NCBI GenBank assembly: GCA_019247695.1
Contig: JAFBAP010000088.1
Coordinates: 1 to 52,027, forward strand
Direction: 5' to 3'
Length of the DNA stretch: 52,027 nucleotides
Source of the DNA: Verrucomicrobiota bacterium
GTDB taxonomy: Bacteria > Verrucomicrobiota > Verrucomicrobiia > Chthoniobacterales > JAFAMB01
Shown here: positions 43,081 to 50,631 of the stretch, one piece after another
How the letters are laid out: every line of letters begins with the position of its first letter
How positions within the stretch are numbered: position 1 is the first letter of the stretch
Position numbers and translations under genes: made by a program
Notes under the pieces: model-generated
What the model was told of the DNA's origin: nothing
Databases searched by the model: none
What the model saw: only the letters and a program-made list of their open reading frames with translations

Positions 43081-43196
43081 TGACGTTAACTTCGGCAGGC
43101 CTACGTTGCGGAAGCGTTTGCCGGGCTGAACGTGCTGGATATACCCGCGTTGTGAACCCGTCCCGCGGCTTTGCCCGGCCAAATGCGCGCGAGTGA

Positions 43197-44543
43197 ATGG
43201 CCAGCATACCTTATAGTACCCGCCAACCGGATAACGAAGCCCCTGCGAAAGTCTCGCTGCCGGAGGTGCACCGATCCATCCCGATCCCGGCGGCGGCCTC
43301 TTTTTGGACCCGGCTCTGGATGTTCCTCGGGCCGGGCTTCCTGATTGCCGTCGGTTACATGGACCCTGGCAACTGGGCGACTGACCTCGCGGCGGGAGCT
43401 CAGTTCGGTTACACGCTGCTGTTTGTCATCCTCATCGCAAGCGTGATGGCGATCCTGCTGCAATACCTCTGCATCAAGCTGGGCATCGTCACCGGCCAGG
43501 ATCTCGCGCAGGCTTGCCGGACCGACTATCCGCGATGGCTTAGCCTGAGCCTTTGGATCCTCGCCGAAGTGGCCATCGCTGCCTGTGACCTGGCCGAGGT
43601 GCTTGGGGCGGCGATCGCCTTGCAACTGCTTTTTAAGCTGCCGCTCATCGTTGGATGCATCCTGACCGGGCTTGACGCGCTGCTCGTGCTGCTCCTCCAG
43701 GGCAAAGGGTTCCGGTACGTTGAAGCCATGGTTGTCGGCCTCATCGCCGTCATCGCCGGCGGCTTTGCCATCGAGCTCCTCTGGGCACACCCCTATTGGT
43801 TCGGCGTGGCGGCAGGTTTTCTGCCCAGCCCCGTGCTGGTAACCGATCCGAAGGCGCTCTTCATCTCGACCGGCATCCTGGGTGCCACGGTGATGCCTCA
43901 CAACCTGTATCTGCATTCCGCGATCGTCCAAACCCGTGCGTTCGATCAGGCGGAACCGGCCAAACGCGAGGCGATCCGCTTCGCCTCCTATGATTCCGGA
44001 TCGGCTTTACTGTTTGCGTTACTGGTGAACGCAGCCATTCTCATCGTCTCAGCCGCGGTTTTTCACGAGAGCGGGCACCAGGACGTTGCGGAAATCCAGG
44101 ACGCCTACCGTCTCCTGAGTCCTCTGCTGGGAACCGGGGCGGCCAGTTTCGTCTTTGCCTTCGCCCTGCTCCTGTCCGGTCAGAACTCCACCTTGACGGG
44201 CACCCTGGCGGGCCAGGTTGTGATGGAAGGATTTATGCGATTCCGGATGCAGCCATGGCTGAGGCGGCTGTGCACCCGTCTGGCCGCAATCCTTCCGGCG
44301 GTGATCATCATCGGCATCTACGGGGAACGCGAGACCACGCAGCTTCTGGTTTGGAGCCAGGTGATCCTGAGCCTGCAGCTCAGCTTTGCCGTCTTGCCCC
44401 TGCTGCTGATGACCAACAGCCGCAGGAAGATGGGCAATTTCGCCAATCGGGGCATGATCAAGGCCCTTGCGTGGTTGACGGCGGTCGCGATCGTCGTTCT
44501 GAACGCAATATTGTTGTTCAACCAGTTTACAGGCAACGGGTGA
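43197..44543 (+). CDS. mntH: Nramp-family divalent metal transporter
   Basis: 448 residues, with about eleven hydrophobic segments. The metal-binding motif in helix 1, VGYMDPGNWATDLAAG, and MPHNLYLHS in helix 6 are intact. It imports Mn(II) or Fe(II) with protons at the inner membrane. A 45-residue N-terminal cytoplasmic region precedes helix 1. A superoxide dismutase gene that could use the manganese lies 2 kb away. A partial AATGCC motif follows the stop by one base, and a full AATGCCACGAATG lies 26 bases after it. Confidence 0.92.
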   Translation: MASIPYSTRQPDNEAPAKVSLPEVHRSIPIPAAASFWTRLWMFLGPGFLIAVGYMDPGNWATDLAAGAQFGYTLLFVILIASVMAILLQYLCIKLGIVTGQDLAQACRTDYPRWLSLSLWILAEVAIAACDLAEVLGAAIALQLLFKLPLIVGCILTGLDALLVLLLQGKGFRYVEAMVVGLIAVIAGGFAIELLWAHPYWFGVAAGFLPSPVLVTDPKALFISTGILGATVMPHNLYLHSAIVQTRAFDQAEPAKREAIRFASYDSGSALLFALLVNAAILIVSAAVFHESGHQDVAEIQDAYRLLSPLLGTGAASFVFAFALLLSGQNSTLTGTLAGQVVMEGFMRFRMQPWLRRLCTRLAAILPAVIIIGIYGERETTQLLVWSQVILSLQLSFAVLPLLLMTNSRRKMGNFANRGMIKALAWLTAVAIVVLNAILLFNQFTGNG

Positions 44544-44673
44544 AATGCCGGAAACGGTACAAGCGGAAAAATGCCACGAATGACGGATGCCATTCAGACG
44601 GTTATCTCGGTTCAATGCCGCCTTAGGGCGGGTGTCGGCGCGGGAGGAGGCTCCGTACTTAGTTGAACTGGTT

Positions 44674-44926
44674 TTAGGCCCAACGGGCCGGGAGAACATA
44701 GCCCAGGGTTTACCCTGGGTAACCGTCAAATCACGATCGAGCCCTCCTAAGGCGTCACGCCTGTACGCCCATCCTGACAAACACCCGCCCCGCCGGGTTG
44801 GATTTGCTGAAGGGGCGGCAGAACCCGCCGGCCACGCCTTCTGCCGCCTTTTCGGGGCTGGGTCGAGTGGAAGCGCCTTTCCAGGGTAAACCCCGGGGCT
44901 ATGTTCTGCCGGCCCGTTGGGCCTAA
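44674..44926. mobile_element. 253-base element with about 45-base terminal inverted repeats
   Basis: The left end reads TTAGGCCCAACGGGCCGG, then AGAACATAGCCC and GGGTTTACCCTGG; the right end is the same in reverse complement with only a few changes. The interior (about 160 bases) has no coding signal. The structure fits a non-autonomous MITE- or REP-like element; I see no target duplication and no transposase. Confidence 0.75.
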
Positions 44927-44935
44927 GACAACATG

Positions 44936-44964
44936 TTACCTCGATGGTCATCGAAAGGGTATGA
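44936..44964 (+). repeat. Direct repeat copy 1 (29 bases)
   Basis: TTACCTCGATG, TCATCGA and GGTATGA blocks, identical to copy 2 at 45051 in 25 of 29 positions. Contains an imperfect palindrome CGATG-TCATCG. Starts ten bases after the inverted-repeat element. Confidence 0.65.
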
Positions 44965-45050
44965 TTGAGACTTAATCGATACGATCATGACCGTTTATAC
45001 GGTTTAATGGGTGTAAATCCGGCAGGGCACCTGAAAAGGAGGACAAAACT

Positions 45051-45079
45051 TTACCTCGATGCTCATCGAGCCGGTATGA
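45051..45079 (+). repeat. Direct repeat copy 2 (29 bases)
   Basis: Second copy of the repeat at 44936, 115 bases further on. Here the core is CGATGCTCATCG and an AGGAGG precedes it by about ten bases, but no gene follows. Confidence 0.65.
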
Positions 45080-45276
45080 GTCATAATCGCGGCCTTGCCT
45101 GCCGCTATTCGGCTTACAGCGTCAGGTCAATGGCGCCCGTGACAGAAGCAGGAGACAGCGCCACCGCGATACCGTCGGTATTTCCTGATTCCCGACCCGC
45201 ACGATTTCCAGAGGAAACCCCCGCGTTGGGTTCTCATTCGTTTGTGGCATTTGTGGCATTCTTCCGCTCGTGGCAT

Positions 45277-46518
45277 TTATTTCCACGTCAGGCTGGCGAA
45301 GCGCCGCGCCGCTTCTTCCGCGTTCTCGCGGCTGTTGAACGCAGAAACGCGGAAGTAGCCTTCGCCTTGCGCACCGAAACCGGATCCCGGGGTGATGACG
45401 ACCTGCAATTCGTGAAGGATCCGGTCAAAAATTTCCCAGCTCGTCCGGGTGCCCGGAGCTTTAACCCAGATGTACGGCGCGTTGGTGCCGCCGAAGACGT
45501 TGAGGCCCGTTCGGCGAAGTGTATCCGCCAGGATCGCCGCGTTACCGAGGTAATGCCGGATCAGGGCGTCAACTTCCCGCCGGCCCGGTTCAGAGTAAAC
45601 GGCTTCGGCCGCCCGCTGAACCGGGTAACTTACCCCGTTGAACTTGGTGCTGAAACGCCGATTCCAAAGCGGGTGCAGAGGCAAAGGCTCGCCGGAGGTT
45701 GACCGTGCTTTCACCCGCTTGGGCAGAACGGTAAAGGCGCACCTTACACCGGTAAAGCCGCCGTTCTTGGAAAAGCTTCGAAACTCGATCGCGCATTCCT
45801 CAGCGCCGGGCAGCTCATAGATCGAGTGAGGAATGGCCGGGTCCGTGATGTAAGCCTCATAGGCGGCGTCAAAAAGGATCACCGCGCCATGCCGGAGGGC
45901 GAATTCGACCCAGCCGCGGAGCTCTTCACGCGTCGCCACCGCGCCGGTCGGGTTATTGGGGTAGCAAAGGTAGATCACGTCGACCGGCTGTGACGGCAGC
46001 TTCGGCACAAAATTGTTGGTTTCGTTACACGGAAGATAAATCAAACCCTCGTAAGACCCATCCTTTTGCGCCTCTCCCGTATGACCGGCCATCACGTTCG
46101 TATCGACGTAAACCGGATACACCGGATCCATCACCGCGATACGATTCTGATGGCCGAGGATGTCGAGGATGTTCCCGCAGTCACACTTGGAGCCGTCAGA
46201 CACAAAAATTTCGTCGTCCGCGATGTTGAGCCCGTGGCGCCGGTAATCATTTTCGGCAATGACGTGCCGGAGGAACTCGTAACCCTGTTCAGGGCCGTAT
46301 CCACGAAATGTTTCGCGCCGGCCGAGTTCGTCCACCGCTCGATGCATCGCGTTACGAACCGCTTCCGGTAAGGGCTCGGTCACGTCGCCGATCCCGCAAC
46401 GGATCAAACGCCGGCCGGCTTCCGGATGTTGCTCGATGAAGGTATTTACCCGGCGCGCGATCTCGGGGAAAAGGTAGCCGGCCTTGAGTTTCAGGTAGTG
46501 GTCGTTCAGGAAAGCCAT
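45277..46518 (-). CDS. dapL: LL-diaminopimelate aminotransferase
   Basis: 413 residues from the ATG at 46518 ([20 protein letters not shown]). It makes LL-diaminopimelate directly from tetrahydrodipicolinate and glutamate, bypassing succinylated intermediates, for lysine and peptidoglycan. The PLP lysine lies in [37 protein letters not shown] and the final [17 protein letters not shown] match the family. It is found in plants, Chlamydiae, Verrucomicrobia and others. Asd, an earlier enzyme of the same pathway, lies at 50632. A 26-base hairpin just upstream overlaps the start region. Confidence 0.95.
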   Translation of the reverse strand: MAFLNDHYLKLKAGYLFPEIARRVNTFIEQHPEAGRRLIRCGIGDVTEPLPEAVRNAMHRAVDELGRRETFRGYGPEQGYEFLRHVIAENDYRRHGLNIADDEIFVSDGSKCDCGNILDILGHQNRIAVMDPVYPVYVDTNVMAGHTGEAQKDGSYEGLIYLPCNETNNFVPKLPSQPVDVIYLCYPNNPTGAVATREELRGWVEFALRHGAVILFDAAYEAYITDPAIPHSIYELPGAEECAIEFRSFSKNGGFTGVRCAFTVLPKRVKARSTSGEPLPLHPLWNRRFSTKFNGVSYPVQRAAEAVYSEPGRREVDALIRHYLGNAAILADTLRRTGLNVFGGTNAPYIWVKAPGTRTSWEIFDRILHELQVVITPGSGFGAQGEGYFRVSAFNSRENAEEAARRFASLTWK

Positions 46519-46524
46519 AAAGGG

Positions 46525-46550
46525 GCCGGGCACGCCACCGCGTGCCCGGC
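46525..46550 (-). terminator. Perfect 11-base-pair hairpin just before dapL
   Basis: GCCGGGCACGC and GCGTGCCCGGC with a 4-base loop, ending seven bases before the dapL ATG and 102 bases after the superoxide dismutase stop. It may terminate the sod message or hide the dapL ribosome site. Confidence 0.55.
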
Positions 46551-46651
46551 AGGAATAAATCGCTCAATTCAGCGCCGGCGCACTCTTGCAACCACGAACC
46601 ACGGCGCGTCCGGGGACGGCGCCGAGGCCGGGTTCCTTGGGCCGGCAAGTC

Positions 46652-47269
46652 TCAGGCGCGGAGTGCGGCCTGGTAATTCTTTTCGGCCTCGTCCCAATTC
46701 ACCACGTTCCACCAAGCCTTCAGGTACTCGGGGCGCCGATTCTGGTACTTCAGGTAGTAGGCGTGTTCCCAGACGTCCACGCCGATGACAGGTTTGAGGC
46801 CCTCCATCAACGGGTTGTCCTGATTGGCCGTAGAGGTCACCTCAAGTTTGCCTTCCTTGTTCAGCACCAGCCATGCCCAACCGCTGCCAAACCGAGCGGC
46901 CCCGGCAGCATTGATTTTTTCTTTAAACGGTTCGAAACCGCCGAAAGTTGAATTGATGGCCGTCGCCAACTCGCCTTTCGGCTCACCACCGCCGTTAGGC
47001 GATAGAATTTTCCAGAACAACGAGTGGTTTGCGTGGCCGCCGGCATTGTTCCGAATCGGGGTTCGGATGTTTTCCGGAACGGCGTTCAGGTTCGAGATCA
47101 GCTCCTCAACCGGTTTGCCGGCCAGATCCGGATGATCCTTTAGCGCGTTATTCGCATTGGTGACGTAGGTCTGGTGATGCTTGTCATGATGGATTTCCAT
47201 CGTTTTGGCATCAATATGCGGCTCCAAGGCGTCGAAGGGGTAAGGTAAGGGCGGTAATTCGTAAGCCAT
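46652..47269 (-). CDS. sodA: Superoxide dismutase, Fe/Mn family
   Basis: 205 residues. It dismutates superoxide in the cytosol. Metal ligands visible are His27 ([12 protein letters not shown]), His82 ([10 protein letters not shown]), and the Asp and His of [15 protein letters not shown]. The GGHANH segment and NQDNPL region resemble Mn-type enzymes, but family members can use Fe or be cambialistic. Upstream and on the same strand as dapL. Confidence 0.95.
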   Translation of the reverse strand: MAYELPPLPYPFDALEPHIDAKTMEIHHDKHHQTYVTNANNALKDHPDLAGKPVEELISNLNAVPENIRTPIRNNAGGHANHSLFWKILSPNGGGEPKGELATAINSTFGGFEPFKEKINAAGAARFGSGWAWLVLNKEGKLEVTSTANQDNPLMEGLKPVIGVDVWEHAYYLKYQNRRPEYLKAWWNVVNWDEAEKNYQAALRA

Positions 47270-47384
47270 AATTCGACAATGGTTGATCTTGGAACGCGCG
47301 CCGAAAGCTCGCGACGTTCATTGGGCCAACCTAGAGCACGTCCGCCGAAAGCGTCAAACCGGCAGGAGCGGATAAAAAAGGCGG

Positions 47385-47723
47385 TCAAGTACGGTTGAAA
47401 AGGTCGAGTTGACCGTCGTACAGGAGTAATTCCTGGCCGGCCGGGAACGCGGGCTCATCCGGTTCCCCGGAGCCCGGCTGCCCGGCGGCCGCCGCTTGCC
47501 GCTCGAGTTGCTGGAGGCGGGTTTGCAGCAGTTCCGCCGCAGCGATGTGCATCGGCTGGCCGCAACGCGCGCTGTGTTTCCGGAGTAGTTGCAGCAGTTC
47601 TTCGTTCAGGATGATCTGAAGAAAGCTTTTGTTTTCTTCTTTAAGGCGCGCGCGGCGCCGGCGTTGCGCATCCCTTAACTGCTGCCGCCTTTTTTTTTGC
47701 TGCTGGGAGGAAGGCTGCGCCAT
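47385..47723 (-). CDS. Small basic protein with possible ribbon-helix-helix-like segment, unknown
   Basis: 112 residues from the ATG at 47723. The N-terminus (1-30) is extremely basic and Gln-rich (KKRRQQLRDAQRRRRARLKEE). Residues 31-75 (SFLQIILNEELLQLLRKHS, then AAAELLQTRLQQLE) could form an arc/CopG-like fold but I cannot be sure. The rest is Ala/Gly/Pro-rich and acidic. Basic head plus helix suggests nucleic-acid binding. It is the start of the minus-strand group before sodA (115-base gap) and divergent from the acetyltransferase-like gene. Confidence 0.5.
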   Translation of the reverse strand: MAQPSSQQQKKRRQQLRDAQRRRRARLKEENKSFLQIILNEELLQLLRKHSARCGQPMHIAAAELLQTRLQQLERQAAAAGQPGSGEPDEPAFPAGQELLLYDGQLDLFNRT

Positions 47724-47875
47724 AGAAGGAAGGGGCACCGATGATAGTGCGCGCACTTGCCGAGGTCGAGGGCGAATGGGGACGTCCGACAACGGAATCT
47801 TGCAGAAAGACCATACGGGCCGCGACCGCACCGTGTGTTTGCGGGTTGAGCACCCGAGTTATGATCATTTCCGTG

Positions 47876-47905
47876 TTCCCTAAGATAAATTACTATTTCT
47901 ATAGG
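47876..47905 (+). promoter_or_regulatory. AT-rich probable promoter upstream of the acetyltransferase-like gene
   Basis: A 30-base AT-rich island (TTCCCTAAGATAAATTACTA, then TATAGG at 47900) stands out in GC-rich sequence. It favours a coding start downstream of it. The rest of the gap (47724-47965) shows nothing recognisable. Confidence 0.35.
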
Positions 47906-47965
47906 CATGCCGTTCACGACCGGCGTGTTTGCCGCCGCGTCCCCGGGAGGGCGCTCCGGTCTGAA

Positions 47966-48472
47966 ATGCGGTCCCCGGCTGGACTTTCGCCGGTTCTTAC
48001 ATTACATGGCACGATTGTGTTACCACTCACGTTCTCGTCTTCACTTCCTGCCAACCGCCGCGAGGAACTGGAGGAGTTGATGTTTTTTCACCCTGAACAA
48101 GGTGAACACACGGCCAGCATCAACGCTTCAATTGAAGCGTACGGGTTCCCAAAGATCCTGCAGGAGGAGGATTCTCTGCGCATCAGCATTGCCGGCCTGG
48201 ACGTCCAGACGCTATACGCCTTTGTGCCGCGCGGGTCGACCCAGGAACTAGCCGGCGTCGTGGTTTACACCCGGACATCGGACGACACGCTGGTATTGCT
48301 GCACATGGCCGTCAAACCTGAGTTCAGCTTTGCGAGCGGATACCGGAACGAGTTGGTGCTCCCGCGGATGCTTGTGCAGTTGCGGGCGATTGCCAAACGC
48401 ATCAAAGGCATCAAGCGACTCTCAATTGTCTACGCGGACCACCGGGAACTGCGACCCGTAACCCAAGGCTGA
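47966..48472 (+). CDS. Conserved hypothetical, GNAT-like fold suspected
   Basis: 168 residues from the ATG at 47966; a GTG at 48017 or a start as far up as 47741 is possible. Core strands LAGVVVYTRTSDDTLVLLHM and AVKPEFSF, followed by the helix MLVQLRAIAKRIKGIKRLSIVY, look like the central part of a GNAT acetyltransferase, but the acetyl-CoA loop is not clear. The stop shares its last base with the Nif3-like start (TGATG), so they are translationally coupled. Confidence 0.5.
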   Translation: MRSPAGLSPVLTLHGTIVLPLTFSSSLPANRREELEELMFFHPEQGEHTASINASIEAYGFPKILQEEDSLRISIAGLDVQTLYAFVPRGSTQELAGVVVYTRTSDDTLVLLHMAVKPEFSFASGYRNELVLPRMLVQLRAIAKRIKGIKRLSIVYADHRELRPVTQG

Positions 48473-49224
48473 TGAAGCTGCAGGAGGTCGTTGCTTTCCT
48501 GGACGGTTTTCTGAACGTATCTGAAATCCAGGATTACCCGAATGCCCTTAACGGGCTGCAACTCGAGAACGATGGCCGCGTCCGGAAAGTCGGCGCAGCG
48601 GTTGACGCATCGGAGCCGGTATTGCGCGCGGCGGTCGAGGCGCAGGTCGATCTCCTGATCGTGCACCACGGTTTGTTCTGGGGGGGCCTCACCCGCGTGA
48701 CCGGGCCGGTATACCGCAAATTTCATCTCGCGATCACGGCCAACCTCGCCGTTTACAGTGCGCACCTGCCTTTGGATCTGCATCCGGCGGTCGGCAACAA
48801 CGTGCTGCTCGCCCATCGCCTGGGGCTCACGGAACTCAAGCCGTTTTTTCTCGAACGCGGCGCGTGCATCGGAGTCGCCGCAGAGGTTCGGTTGATGCGA
48901 GACGAGCTTGTCCGGAGGCTCGAGCAAACCCTCCAGCGAAAGGTTTGGATGGCCGCGGCCGGGCCGGTGGAGATTCATCGTGTGGGGATCGTCACGGGCG
49001 GGGCCGGGGCCGAGGTCGGCAAGGCGGCAGCCGAGGGCGTCGACACGTTCATCACCGGCGAGGGTCCGCACCACACGTTCGGCCTTGCCGAGGAACTGAG
49101 GGTGAACCTGATCTACGGCGGCCATTATGCGACGGAGACCTTCGGGGTCTGCGCGCTTGGGGAGATGCTTAGTCAAAAACTCGGTGTGCCCTGGGTGTTC
49201 ATTGACCGGCCGTCCGGCCTGTGA
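48472..49224 (+). CDS. Nif3-like dinuclear metal-centre protein
   Basis: 250 residues. The NIF3/YbgI family forms hexameric rings with a two-metal site; it is often annotated as GTP cyclohydrolase I type 2, but function is unsettled. The metal motif LIVHHGLFWGG (His pair) and the C-terminal GGHYATETFGV with His and Glu are present, as are NALNGLQLEN and DLHPAVGNNVLLA. Length is typical of the short form without the PII-like insertion. The ATG overlaps the upstream stop and the end overlaps mpg by GTGA. Confidence 0.9.
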   Translation: MKLQEVVAFLDGFLNVSEIQDYPNALNGLQLENDGRVRKVGAAVDASEPVLRAAVEAQVDLLIVHHGLFWGGLTRVTGPVYRKFHLAITANLAVYSAHLPLDLHPAVGNNVLLAHRLGLTELKPFFLERGACIGVAAEVRLMRDELVRRLEQTLQRKVWMAAAGPVEIHRVGIVTGGAGAEVGKAAAEGVDTFITGEGPHHTFGLAEELRVNLIYGGHYATETFGVCALGEMLSQKLGVPWVFIDRPSGL

Positions 49225-49814
49225 TCGCCATGGGCAACGTGGGTCGCTCCTTTTTCCAGACTGACCCTCTGACCTGCGCGCGGGCCTTGATCGGTTGTGA
49301 TCTGGTCTGGGGTCCGACCACGGGCGTTATCGTTGAGACCGAAGCCTACGCGGAAATCGGCGACGAGGCGTCCCATACTTTCCTTCGCCGGCACGCGCGC
49401 ACCTTCATCCGCGACCACCCCGCCGGCTCGCTTTACGTGTACCTGAACTATGGGGTGCACTGGCTGTTAAACCTGCTGGTGCGTGACGGCACCGCGAACG
49501 GCTTCGTGCTCATTCGCGCCCTGCAGCCCGGGTCCGGTCTGGAACTCATGCGCGGACGGCGCCGAACGGACAACCTCGGGGCCCTCTGTTCGGGTCCGGG
49601 CAAGCTGACGCAGGCCCTTGCGATTGACGGCAGCTTCCACGGCAGGGACCTTTTCGCGCTGCCGGACGCCGCCGTCCGTGTCCCGGAACACCAACCTGAA
49701 GTCGACACCGACCGGCGCATCGGCATTACCAAAGCGGCGATGCTCGAGTGGCGCTTTCTCGCCAAAGGGTCACCCTATGTCAGTGCGGGCAAAGCCCGCC
49801 CCAGAAAGGTCTGA
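49221..49814 (+). CDS. mpg: DNA-3-methyladenine glycosylase, MPG/AAG family
   Basis: 197 residues from a GTG overlapping the upstream stop (GTGA); an ATG at 49230 is an alternative. It removes alkylated purines from DNA. The catalytic Glu lies in IVETEAYAE. ASHTFLRRHARTF, GSLYVYLNYGVHW and the CSGPGKLTQALAID loop are characteristic. Third of a coupled three-gene group with the acetyltransferase-like and Nif3-like genes. Confidence 0.93.
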   Translation: MIAMGNVGRSFFQTDPLTCARALIGCDLVWGPTTGVIVETEAYAEIGDEASHTFLRRHARTFIRDHPAGSLYVYLNYGVHWLLNLLVRDGTANGFVLIRALQPGSGLELMRGRRRTDNLGALCSGPGKLTQALAIDGSFHGRDLFALPDAAVRVPEHQPEVDTDRRIGITKAAMLEWRFLAKGSPYVSAGKARPRKV

Positions 49815-49878
49815 GGCGGGTACAAATCCTCCAGCCCAAACCTCACCACAACTAAACGGCTTGGGTAAGGCCGAGACC

Positions 49879-50004
49879 TTATTTGGAGTAACCGGTTGTA
49901 GGTGCAGCCGGTGGGGGCGGCGGCGGCTGTTCCTTTTTACAAGCAGAAACGCCCAGCACCGCAGTGGCCAGAGCCACCAAAGTCAAGTACTTTACAAGGT
50001 TCAT
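49879..50004 (-). CDS. 41-residue lipoprotein
   Basis: The frame from the ATG at 50004 starts MNLVKYLTLVALATAVLG and has a VSAC lipobox (Cys22). The mature part is only 20 residues: CKKEQ, six prolines, AAPTTGYSK. A strong AGGAGG lies nine bases before the start. Such short Pro-rich lipoproteins are plausible outer-membrane or cell-wall tethers, but no function is known. Convergent with mpg and downstream of the second YkuD gene, so a link with peptidoglycan is possible. Confidence 0.75.
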   Translation of the reverse strand: MNLVKYLTLVALATAVLGVSACKKEQPPPPPPAAPTTGYSK

Positions 50005-50086
50005 TCAGTCTCGCCTCCTTTCTTAGCTAGCAGCTAACCCGTATTAGGCTGAACCCCTGCCGGACACAAATCGATTTTTCCATTTT

Positions 50087-50112
50087 GTCACACGGCGTGC
50101 CCGCCGTGTGAC
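50087..50112. repeat. Minimal copy of the composite repeat: perfect GTCACACGGCG hairpin
   Basis: GTCACACGGCG and CGCCGTGTGAC pair perfectly over 11 bases around TGCC. The outer ends of the large palindromes stand alone here, 29 bases after the YkuD stop. Next to it (50115-50155) are inverted GGGTAAC-like heptamers that run into the YkuD gene end. Confidence 0.8.
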
Positions 50113-50140
50113 CGAACCCTACCCGTTACCCGTTTACCAG

Positions 50141-50608
50141 CTACCCGTCACCGGGTGTGATGACGACCTCCGTGCCCGGTTCGACCTCGTTGAAGAGCCG
50201 GTCGATGTCCGCGTTGGCCATCCGGATGCAGCCGTGACTGGCCGGGCTGGCCAGCAGAGCTTCCTGGTTGGTTCCATGAATGTAGATGAACCGCTCTTTG
50301 GTGTTGGCATTGTGCGCCTCCAGGCCGTTCAACCAGAGGATGCGGGAGGTGATCAAGTCAGGTTCGGACGTCCAGTCCGGCTCCTCGGAGACAACCGGTT
50401 TGCGTCCCCGGAAGACCGTGTTCAGCGGTTGATCGCCTCCGACCTTTTCCGCGATTTCAAACCGGCCCAGGGGCGTTTTGAAACTCCCGGGTTCACAGCC
50501 TGCGCCGAAGCGCGAGCTGGAGATCGGATAACTTTGAAGCACTTCCTCCCCGCGACACAGGTAAAGCCTTTGCCGGTCGAGACGAATCACGATCTTGAGT
50601 GGCGTCAT
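50141..50608 (-). CDS. L,D-transpeptidase (YkuD domain), compact form
   Basis: 155 residues, with no signal peptide visible (MTPLKIVIRLDRQRLYLCRG starts directly in the domain). The catalytic ASHGCIRM motif with its Cys is intact. KTPLGRFEIAEKVGG and RFIYIHGTNQE are typical. Export is not evident, so the real start could be farther upstream or the protein may be exported by another path. The stop codon is provided by a GGGTAG heptamer of the repeat. Its start lies only 23 bases from the divergent asd gene. Confidence 0.88.
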   Translation of the reverse strand: MTPLKIVIRLDRQRLYLCRGEEVLQSYPISSSRFGAGCEPGSFKTPLGRFEIAEKVGGDQPLNTVFRGRKPVVSEEPDWTSEPDLITSRILWLNGLEAHNANTKERFIYIHGTNQEALLASPASHGCIRMANADIDRLFNEVEPGTEVVITPGDG

Positions 50609-50631
50609 ACTTGTTTTAAAGTGCTGGCGGT

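Larger units (their letters stand above)
44544..45276. other. Gene-less, repeat-rich region between convergent mntH and dapL
   Basis: 733 bases with no convincing gene. The outer ends carry AATGCCACGAATG (44570-44582) and its inverted copies (45239-45277), the motif that follows stop codons elsewhere in this window. Inside are a 253-base inverted-repeat element, two 29-base direct repeats and a short ATACCG-CGGTAT palindrome near 45172. Short frames here are repeat translations. Confidence 0.7.
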
